From positions 1 through 6,569 of the forward strand of contig CAIVVG010000195.1 in assembly GCA_903909295.1 (NCBI GenBank): a stretch of 6,569 nt of DNA. The letters are read 5' to 3'. Positions 1 to 5,178 of this stretch are shown here, piece after piece (position 1 is the first letter of the stretch; each line of letters starts with the position of its first letter). The position numbers and the translations under genes were made by a program. The notes below the pieces were generated by a model that saw only the letters and a program-made list of their open reading frames with translations, was not told the origin of the DNA and ran no database searches. This DNA is from an uncultured Chlamydiae bacterium (GTDB lineage Bacteria > Chlamydiota > Chlamydiia > Chlamydiales > SM23-39).

Positions 1-462
1 GAGATGACCAGAACTCGTGCCGCTCCAATCCAATGGAATCAGTTCTTTGGAGCGGAACGGCAGTATCGTGGGTAAGAGAAGATAAGAGCTGAGAAGAGGA
101 ACGCACTGCAGGACTGCAAGAATGGTGCCCGTCTTGATACAGTCGGTGAGATCTTCAATCAACCGGTAGCGCAACGGGGGAGGAACGTCTGGTATTTGAC
201 CGTATTGATTTCGGCATTGGGGGCAAGTACCCCCCTCAAATTGCAGCAAACAGGTTCTATGCACGCGATGGACAAGGGGCTGGAGGTTGAAGAGGCTCAA
301 GAAGTCTTGGTAGATGCCGGAGGGAGGAAGGGGACGAGGAGGGTGCGCTAAAATGGGGCCGGGAGTGTCCGCGTCGTGACAAATAGAGCAGTGGGTATCC
401 GCCACATCGCCAACTGCACTGGGCCAAGCAATTTGCCATCGGATGTTTGCTACTGCTACCAT
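1..462 (-). CDS. RING-H2-like zinc-binding membrane protein, 3' end beyond window
   Basis: The frame opens at an ATG (460-462) and stays open for 154 codons to the left edge, so the C-terminus is missing. Residues 25-28 form a C-x2-C pair. Residues 65-83 read HRVHRTCLLQFEGGTCPQC, that is H-x2-H-x2-C-L-x7-C-P-x-C, the second half of a classical RING-H2 finger. The usual third ligand, two residues before the first His, is Leu63, so the site is either degenerate or completed by another residue such as His40 or His29. The linker between the halves (29-64) is long and Pro-rich. Residues 112-136 are strongly hydrophobic and could be a membrane helix. The start lies inside the stop of the upstream membrane-protein gene (ATGGTAG), suggesting coupled translation; an AGGGG 4 bases before the ATG may serve as ribosome binding site. 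By family analogy it could be a ubiquitin-ligase-like effector acting in a eukaryotic host. That is inference; other zinc-knuckle roles are possible. Confidence 0.68.
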   Translation of the reverse strand, partial: MVAVANIRWQIAWPSAVGDVADTHCSICHDADTPGPILAHPPRPLPPSGIYQDFLSLFNLQPLVHRVHRTCLLQFEGGTCPQCRNQYGQIPDVPPPLRYRLIEDLTDCIKTGTILAVLQCVPLLSSYLLLPTILPFRSKELIPLDWSGTSSGHL

Positions 463-1130
463 GGAACCCCTACTATTTCAAGATTGAGGGGGGTTCCGTT
501 CCGGAGAGGCTCTGCTTTGCGGAGGGTAGCGTGGAGGTGGGTGGCGGTGCAGCCAAAGGCGAAGCCTTTGAGTCGGCTGTGGGCGAAGAGCGCTGTATTC
601 CAAAGTTCGGGGGGGACTTCACTGGGGCCTGTATACGGCCCTCCGCGGAAATAGGTCAGTAGGGCCTGCGCTTCCGGTGCAAGCTGGGCGATGATGTGCG
701 TTTGCAGTGCGGAGTAGAGGAGTGTGGTGATGTAGATCGAGGCGGCGAGAGCAAAAACCACAATCGCGATGCGGCAGACTGTTTTCACTGCGGGGTGTTG
801 GAGGGCCGCTCGATCTATGAGGCGTTGTCCCAGTGACAAGAGGGGGTCTGTCACAAGACTGAGAACAAGGCCAGTGGTAATGGGTCCGAAAAGGGCTCCA
901 ACGGCACAACCTTGCAGAGTCGGTGCAGGGAAAAACTCCCAATGGAGGACGTTCATGAGGAGCGAAGCTCCTAGGCCAAGACCTGTCAGAGCAAGGCCGT
1001 TTGCTACGTAGCTGGTTAAGAGTTCCAGATTCTCTTTCACTGTGGGGGATCTTGGATTTGGAGGAATGTCGCAATCTAAGGCTGGGGGGACGTATCGGTT
1101 GTCTACTTCTCCTGCGGAAAGTCGTACCAC
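456..1130 (-). CDS. Hypothetical membrane protein with Inc-like helical hairpin
   Basis: This 224-residue protein is not one I recognise. It starts with GTG: an in-frame TGA lies two codons upstream (1134-1136), there is no nearby in-frame ATG, and an AAGGA (1140-1144) sits 9 bases before the GTG. The N-terminal 40 residues are hydrophilic and Pro-rich. Hydrophobic stretches lie at about 41-63 and 72-94, both Gly-rich and separated by only about 8 residues, and a third at about 119-142. The C-terminal 80 residues are soluble in character, with a basic patch around 185-210. No signal peptide is obvious. The close pair of helices resembles the bilobed hydrophobic domain of chlamydial inclusion-membrane (Inc) proteins, but the third helix is atypical, so an ordinary inner-membrane protein is equally possible. 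It follows pgpH after 55 bases and overlaps the RING-like gene by 7 bases, so the latter two are probably translated together. Confidence 0.7.
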   Translation of the reverse strand: MVRLSAGEVDNRYVPPALDCDIPPNPRSPTVKENLELLTSYVANGLALTGLGLGASLLMNVLHWEFFPAPTLQGCAVGALFGPITTGLVLSLVTDPLLSLGQRLIDRAALQHPAVKTVCRIAIVVFALAASIYITTLLYSALQTHIIAQLAPEAQALLTYFRGGPYTGPSEVPPELWNTALFAHSRLKGFAFGCTATHLHATLRKAEPLRNGTPLNLEIVGVPW

Positions 1131-1139
1131 GGGTCACAT

Positions 1140-1144
1140 TCCTT
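1140..1144 (-). promoter_or_regulatory. Shine-Dalgarno site deciding the GTG start of the 224-residue gene
   Basis: On the minus strand AAGGA lies 9 bases before the GTG at 1128-1130. An in-frame stop immediately upstream leaves no longer alternative, and an out-of-frame ATG between them is followed at once by TGA. This supports GTG as the true start. Confidence 0.55.
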
Positions 1145-1158
1145 TTTTCAGAAGGAGG

Positions 1159-1188
1159 AGTGTACCCCTCAAAGCAAAATTTTGTCTA
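1159..1188 (-). promoter_or_regulatory. Candidate internal promoter for the membrane/RING-like gene pair
   Basis: Reading leftward, TAGACA (1183-1188, five of six bases of TTGACA) is followed after 18 bases by TACACT (1159-1164, four of six bases of TATAAT). The -35 box includes the pgpH stop codon. A transcript would begin near 1152 and give a leader of about 20 bases carrying the AAGGA site. The boxes are imperfect and short matches arise by chance, so this is a candidate only; the genes could equally be read through from pgpH. Confidence 0.33.
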
Positions 1189-3306
1189 GTACTTACTGTC
1201 TCGTTTGGGATATTTGACGCGGACGTGGTGGGTGAGGACGAGGGTTTTGACGAGGATCTTCTTGATGCGGCTGAGTTCTTCAAAGGTGAGTTGGCAGTCG
1301 TCGAATTGGGCATCTTCGGCTTTTTCGGCGACGATCCGGTTGATGAGTTCGGTAAGCGTTCCTTCATTGAACTCTTCCATCGAGCGGGAGGCGGCTTCGA
1401 CGCTGTCGCAGATCATGATGATACCCGATTCTTTGGTGCGGGGCTTGGGGCCTGGGTAGCGGAATTGGTCTCTTTCGGCGTCGCTCATTGGTAGGGCGGC
1501 AAGTTCGAGTTGCTTGCGGTAAAAAAAGTAGACGAGGGTGGTGCCGTGGTGTTCGCGGATGATGTCGATGAAGGATTCGGGGAGGCGGTTTTTACGGGCG
1601 ATGGCTTCGCCGTCGGTGACGTGGGAGATGATCACTTGGGCCGATTCAAGGGGGGTCAGGAGCTGGTGCATGCTCATCGCCCCTTGTTGGTTTTCAGTGT
1701 AGAATTGGGGGTTATTCATTTTCCCGATGTCGTGGTAGAGGGTCGCAACGCGGCAAAAGAGGCCGTTAGCTCCGATGCTCTGGGCGCAGGTTTCGGCGAG
1801 GTTGCCGAGGACGAGGCTGTGTTGGTAGGTGCCGGGGACTTGGAGGGCGAAGCGGGAGAGGAGTTCGCTGCTGGGGTCCATGTATTCCATGAGGGTCATG
1901 TCGGTGAGGACGCCGAAGAGGGACTCGAGGGCGGGGAGGAGTCCGACGACGAGGACGGCGGTGATGAGGAGAAAGACGAGCGAGGAGAGGGTGTCATTGA
2001 AGAAGGAGTAGCTGGCGAGGTGTCCTTCGCTAAGGGTGTAGGCGTAGAGGACGGGGATCGAGCTGAGCCAGGACTTCATGCAGACGGTGAAGATCTCTTT
2101 TCGCTTGCGCAGGTCGCGGGTGCTGATGATCACGACGATCGAGGTGACGAGGTTGAGGACGAGGAAGCGGCTGTGGTCGACGGCGAGGCTGACGGAGAGG
2201 ATGATCGAGAGGAAGGTGGCGGCAAAGAGGGCGGTGCGAGGGGAGAGAAGAACGCAGATGAGGAGGGTGGCAAAGGGGGCGACGACGGGATAGCGAACGG
2301 CCTCTAAAATGCTCGATTGGCTTTTGAGGAGGATCGCTTCCACAAATTTGGCAAAGAGAAGGGTCAAAAGGACAATGCAGACAAAGAGAGCGACTTCGCG
2401 CAGCGAGCGGATAAAAGTGGGTTGGCTGATCCGGAAGTAGAGGGCGCTGATGGTGACGAAGATGAGGGCGAGGAGGAGGCTGGCGATGATGGTGGTGGGG
2501 TCGGTGAGGCGGCGGCTCTCGGAAATGGCGGTCTTCATCGCTTGGAGCATCGTGATGTGCCGGGAATTGATCTTCTCCCCTTGATTGATGATCCGGGTGC
2601 CGGCTTGGACGCGGGTGAGTTTCTCGGGGATGGTTCTGCTGACTTGGCTGCGGATCGAGTGTTCGAGGGCCGTATCCTCAGAGAGGAGCCACTGCCGTTT
2701 TTCAAAGGCGCGGATGATGTACGTGACTGTATCGGGGTGGAAGGCGGAGGTTTGGGTGATTTGGTGAGACATTTTCTGCCAAAACTCAGCTGGAAGGTGT
2801 TGTGGGGTCTCGTCGGGGGTCAGTTCAAAATAGCTCGCTTCAGGGAGCTGGAGCTCTCGGATTTTTTGGATGGTGCGGGGGTCGGTAAAGCGGGCTTCGA
2901 TGAGGAGGGTTTCTAGTTCGTCCGCTGCTTTGTACATTTCCTCAAAAGTGCTAGCGGGGGCCTGAGTGCGCCAATTCTTATTGCGGATCAGCGACTCTTC
3001 CACATCGTAGCGGACATCGCGGATCTGCTTATCTTCAATCTGATAAATCTTCCCGACGTCTTGTGTCGCCTGCTGTTTTAAGACAATGGTGCTTTCATAA
3101 TCGGGGAACTCAAAGTCGATCTGGGCCACCACGTAGCGGCCGGCCGTGGCGTTCAGGTCGAGCACCTCGAGGCGAACCTCCCTGAAGTGGAGAAAGAGGG
3201 CCAATGAGAATACACAGACGCATCCCACAATGATGCGCCAGCCCCTTTGATTGGAGGCTAGCCACTCGCGCCAGCTCTGGCGGAATCGGTTTCCACTTGG
3301 AGTCAT
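1186..3306 (-). CDS. pgpH: Membrane HD-domain cyclic-di-AMP phosphodiesterase (PgpH/YqfF family)
   Basis: The protein hydrolyses the second messenger c-di-AMP, by family knowledge, with its catalytic domain in the cytoplasm. The 706 residues have the full family architecture: a first membrane helix at about 24-40, a large extracytoplasmic 7TMR-HDED domain at about 50-265 ending in the typical RVQAGTRIINQGEKI stretch (232-246), a block of about seven hydrophobic helices at about 270-460, and an HD domain at about 485-700. All expected metal ligands are visible: His496 (GTYQHS), His525-Asp526 (HDIGK), His562 (SHVTDG), His586-His587 (EHHG) and Asp634 (MICDSVEAA). The YPGPKPRTKES signature at 617-627 is also present. 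Length and spacing are normal and no lesion is seen. The ATG is the only plausible start, although it lacks a clear Shine-Dalgarno site and overlaps the end of a 9-codon leader frame. It is divergent from dnaX and heads a leftward cluster. c-di-AMP is known to be made by chlamydiae and sensed by host STING, which makes its neighbours interesting. Confidence 0.94.
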   Translation of the reverse strand: MTPSGNRFRQSWREWLASNQRGWRIIVGCVCVFSLALFLHFREVRLEVLDLNATAGRYVVAQIDFEFPDYESTIVLKQQATQDVGKIYQIEDKQIRDVRYDVEESLIRNKNWRTQAPASTFEEMYKAADELETLLIEARFTDPRTIQKIRELQLPEASYFELTPDETPQHLPAEFWQKMSHQITQTSAFHPDTVTYIIRAFEKRQWLLSEDTALEHSIRSQVSRTIPEKLTRVQAGTRIINQGEKINSRHITMLQAMKTAISESRRLTDPTTIIASLLLALIFVTISALYFRISQPTFIRSLREVALFVCIVLLTLLFAKFVEAILLKSQSSILEAVRYPVVAPFATLLICVLLSPRTALFAATFLSIILSVSLAVDHSRFLVLNLVTSIVVIISTRDLRKRKEIFTVCMKSWLSSIPVLYAYTLSEGHLASYSFFNDTLSSLVFLLITAVLVVGLLPALESLFGVLTDMTLMEYMDPSSELLSRFALQVPGTYQHSLVLGNLAETCAQSIGANGLFCRVATLYHDIGKMNNPQFYTENQQGAMSMHQLLTPLESAQVIISHVTDGEAIARKNRLPESFIDIIREHHGTTLVYFFYRKQLELAALPMSDAERDQFRYPGPKPRTKESGIIMICDSVEAASRSMEEFNEGTLTELINRIVAEKAEDAQFDDCQLTFEELSRIKKILVKTLVLTHHVRVKYPKRDSKY

Positions 3307-3332
3307 GATCTCAAGGATACCAAATCTTCCAT
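3303..3332 (-). promoter_or_regulatory. Possible 9-codon leader frame overlapping the pgpH start
   Basis: An ATG at 3330-3332, preceded by AAGGA three bases upstream, opens a frame encoding MEDLVSLRS whose TGA stop overlaps the pgpH ATG as ATGA. pgpH has no good ribosome binding site of its own, so reinitiation from this leader would explain its translation. Such short frames occur by chance, and the Shine-Dalgarno spacing is tight, so confidence is low. Confidence 0.25.
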
Positions 3333-3362
3333 TTGTCCTTAAACTCTCCTGCGAGCTATAAT
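3333..3362 (+). promoter_or_regulatory. Sigma70-type promoter for dnaX-ybaB
   Basis: A perfect TATAAT (3357-3362) is preceded by TTGTCC (3333-3338, four of six bases of TTGACA) with an 18-base spacer. It is the only strong promoter match in the 92-base divergent gap. Transcription would start near 3368-3370, leaving a leader of about 30 bases before the dnaX ATG. Confidence 0.7.
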
Positions 3363-3383
3363 GGTTCTTAACATCTCAGAACC
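3363..3383 (+). repeat. Inverted repeat at the dnaX transcription start
   Basis: GGTTCT (3363-3368) and AGAACC (3378-3383) are perfect reverse complements separated by 9 bases, beginning directly after the -10 box. It is followed by the 8-base palindrome CCTTAAGG (3382-3389), which contains the weak dnaX Shine-Dalgarno. As DNA it could be an operator for a dimeric repressor; as RNA it could only form if transcription starts at its left arm. Function is inferred from position alone. Confidence 0.4.
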
Positions 3384-3398
3384 TTAAGGCTCAGCCAC

Positions 3399-4847
3399 AT
3401 GACAAATCAAATAGGACCTCGTTACCAGGCCATCGCCCGTAAATATCGCCCCCAAACGTTTGGAGAAGTGGTCGCCCAAGGGGCTATTGTCCAGACTTTG
3501 AAGAACGCTTTGCGGTTTGAACAGGTGGCTCATGCGTACCTTTTTTGTGGATCGCGCGGGGTGGGGAAGACGACGTTGGCCCGTCTCTTCGCCAAGGCGC
3601 TCAACTGTCAGGCGTTGACGGCTGAATTTGAGCCGTGCAACACGTGTGCCTCTTGCCGGGAGATCGTTTCGGGGCAGTCACTCGATGTAATCGAGATCGA
3701 TGGCGCCTCCAATCGGGGGATCGACGATATCCGCCAAATCAATGAGACTGTAGGTTACGCTCCCGCTCAAGGGAAGTACAAGATCTACATCATCGATGAA
3801 GTTCATATGCTGACCAAGGAGGCGTTCAATGCTCTCCTCAAGACGCTGGAAGAACCTCCTGCGCGGGCGAAATTTTTCTTTGCCACGACCGAGGCTCAAA
3901 AAGTGCTCCCGACCATCGTCAGCCGCTGCCAACGGTTTGATTTAGGACGCATCTTGCCAGAGCAGATCGTTGTTAAGCTCCAAGAGATCGCCACCGATTT
4001 AGGGCGTCAGGTAGCTCCCGACGCGCTCCATTTGATTGCCGGCTTTGCCGAGGGGAGTTTGCGCGATGCCGAGTCGATCCTCGATCAGCTGTTTTGCTTT
4101 ACTCAAGGGTCTCTCACCTCAGCGGTCGTTCGTCAGGCTCTCGGGCTCGTCTCAGAAGAGCTCTTTTTCTCTCTAGACCAAGCCTTTGCCGAAGCGCGCC
4201 TTCCCCGCGCGTTCGAGCTGGTGCAAACCCTCTTCGAGATGGGGAAGGATTTGGGCCATTTCCTCGAGCAGCTGATCGAACACTACCGGAACCTGACGCT
4301 CTATAAAACCGTGGGGGACAAGTCTTTGCCGCCGGAAGTGGCCCAAAAGTACGCCGCCGTGGCGCACCACTACACACAAGGTCAGTGTCTCCATATCCTC
4401 CAAATGTTGATCGAGGCCGAGGGCCCTTTCCAGAAGAGCGTGTTTCAGCGGGTGGCCCTCGAGTCCCTTTTGCTGCGGGTCATCCGAAGCAAAAACAGGA
4501 TTCCGGTCGAGGTGTTAGTGCGCCGCTTGTCCCAACTGGAGGAGACTTTGAAGGGGGAAGTGAGTGTGGCGGCTCCCCCTAAAGTGGAGAGGGTACAAGA
4601 GGAAGTAGTGGCTCTCCCCAAAGAGGCAATGCCGGAAGTGGTAGTGCCGGTTGTGGTGGCTCCCCCTAAAGAGGTGGTGCCGGAAGTAGTGAAACCCATT
4701 GTGGTGGCTCCGCCTAAAGTGGAGAAGGTCGAAGAAGTGAAGCCCGTTGTAGCGGCTCCGCAGGTGACAGGAAAACATCCCAGCCACTACGATACATTGA
4801 TGCGCTTTGCGGCGATAGAGTTAGAAGGAAGTTTAAAAATTAATTAG
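3399..4847 (+). CDS. dnaX: DNA polymerase III subunit tau/gamma
   Basis: DnaX is the ATPase core of the clamp loader, which opens the sliding clamp and loads it at primer ends. The 482 residues begin with the classic YQAIARKYRPQTF opening (9-21). Walker A is GSRGVGKT (51-58), the zinc-binding cysteines are C70, C80, C83 and C86, Walker B is IIDEVH (131-136), the SRC arginine-finger motif is at 175-177 and the sensor-2 GSLRDAES is at 218-225. A clamp-loader collar domain follows to about 385. After it comes a Pro/Val/Glu/Lys-rich linker of imperfect 16-residue repeats (about 390-455) and a short ordered-looking tail (461-482). It is shorter than E. coli tau (643) and I see no convincing slippery heptamer for gamma production. 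The ATG has only a weak AAGG 9 bases upstream. It is transcribed from the divergent gap and is followed after 7 bases by ybaB. Confidence 0.97.
   Translation: MTNQIGPRYQAIARKYRPQTFGEVVAQGAIVQTLKNALRFEQVAHAYLFCGSRGVGKTTLARLFAKALNCQALTAEFEPCNTCASCREIVSGQSLDVIEIDGASNRGIDDIRQINETVGYAPAQGKYKIYIIDEVHMLTKEAFNALLKTLEEPPARAKFFFATTEAQKVLPTIVSRCQRFDLGRILPEQIVVKLQEIATDLGRQVAPDALHLIAGFAEGSLRDAESILDQLFCFTQGSLTSAVVRQALGLVSEELFFSLDQAFAEARLPRAFELVQTLFEMGKDLGHFLEQLIEHYRNLTLYKTVGDKSLPPEVAQKYAAVAHHYTQGQCLHILQMLIEAEGPFQKSVFQRVALESLLLRVIRSKNRIPVEVLVRRLSQLEETLKGEVSVAAPPKVERVQEEVVALPKEAMPEVVVPVVVAPPKEVVPEVVKPIVVAPPKVEKVEEVKPVVAAPQVTGKHPSHYDTLMRFAAIELEGSLKIN
4566..4763 (+). repeat. Imperfect 48-base repeats encoding the DnaX Pro/Val linker
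   Basis: The cassette encoding VAPPK followed by acidic and valine residues recurs with a 48-base (16-residue) period: its alanine codon lies at 4611, 4659, 4707 and 4755, with an earlier copy 39 bases before the first. Copies differ at several codons, so this is an aged tandem duplication kept in frame. It makes a flexible charged tether between the clamp-loader core and the C-terminal tail. Copy number may vary between strains. Confidence 0.75.
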
Positions 4848-4849
4848 GA
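4846..4849 (+). promoter_or_regulatory. ybaB Shine-Dalgarno overlapping the dnaX stop
   Basis: AGGA begins within the dnaX TAG stop and sits 5 bases before the ybaB ATG. The arrangement suggests the terminating dnaX ribosome hands over to ybaB. Confidence 0.6.
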
Positions 4850-4854
4850 CGGAT

Positions 4855-5133
4855 ATGGGTAGTGGATTTTCGAAAATGAAAAAACAGGCCAAGTTGATGC
4901 AACAGCAGATGAGCTTGGCTAAACAGACTTTAGAGAATACAACGATCGAGGGGTCAGCAGGCGGGGGTCTTGTGACCGTGATTCTGAGTGGCTCGAAGGA
5001 ACTGAAGAAGATTGTGATTCGGCCGGAATGTGTAAACCCCAATGACATAGAGGGGCTGCAAGATCTCATTTTGGGGGCTTTTGAGGATGCGGCGACGAAG
5101 GCGGATGCGCAAACGCCTTCGATGCCGTTCTAA
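4855..5133 (+). CDS. ybaB: YbaB/EbfC family nucleoid-associated DNA-binding protein
   Basis: This 92-residue protein binds DNA as a dimer shaped like tweezers in characterised homologues and is thought to affect nucleoid structure and transcription. The family layout is visible: an N-terminal amphipathic helix rich in Met, Lys and Gln (about 5-30), a central beta region with the SAGGGLVTVILSGSKELKKI stretch (34-53) and the PECVNPNDIEGL segment (57-68), a second helix (to about 84) and the typical MPF ending. The MGSG start resembles chlamydial homologues such as C. trachomatis CT335 as I remember it. It is seven bases behind dnaX, a near-universal pairing; recR, which often comes third, is absent. 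The family is usually 95-110 residues, so it is slightly short but complete. Confidence 0.95.
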   Translation: MGSGFSKMKKQAKLMQQQMSLAKQTLENTTIEGSAGGGLVTVILSGSKELKKIVIRPECVNPNDIEGLQDLILGAFEDAATKADAQTPSMPF

Positions 5134-5178
5134 AGAGGCAAGGACTTCGCCCTCGCGCTCCCATCATTTGTTTATTTT

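Noticed and set aside
257..439. Minus-strand 60-codon frame within the RING-like gene.
   Set aside because: It is a shifted reading of the RING-like frame, Pro/Ser/Arg-rich, with no motif; the RING frame is open across the whole region and couples to the upstream stop.
619..1137. Minus-strand frame of 172 codons overlapping the 224-residue membrane gene.
   Set aside because: Its product is a disordered Arg/Ser/Pro-rich sequence typical of a shifted shadow, while the other frame gives clear membrane helices and a good start.
1510..2916. Two long plus-strand frames (1510-2307 and 2317-2916) encoding very acidic, Gly/Glu/Asp/Val-rich proteins.
   Set aside because: They are antisense to the conserved transmembrane and extracytoplasmic parts of pgpH, show low-complexity composition explained by the complement of its codons, and contain no recognisable motif.
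3340..3390. A pgpH promoter on the minus strand using the complement of TATAAT.
   Set aside because: TTATAG with TTCTGA upstream matches the consensus too poorly to call, though a promoter for pgpH must lie in or beyond this gap.
4114..4377. Minus-strand frames opposite the dnaX core and its repeat linker (4114-4377, 4445-4699, 4515-4787).
   Set aside because: They are low-complexity antisense readings of a strongly conserved gene; the Thr/Gly-rich and His-rich products simply mirror the dnaX repeats.
4480..4600. Programmed frameshift in dnaX that would yield a gamma form.
   Set aside because: No A AAA AAG-type heptamer with a downstream stem was found; the AAAAAC near 4491 and the G run near 4553 are not convincing.
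5134..5178. Bidirectional terminator between ybaB and pgcA.
   Set aside because: There is a T-rich stretch (5169-5179), but only a 4-5 base-pair bulged stem (GAGGC with GCCCTC) can be drawn, and it is not adjacent to the T run.
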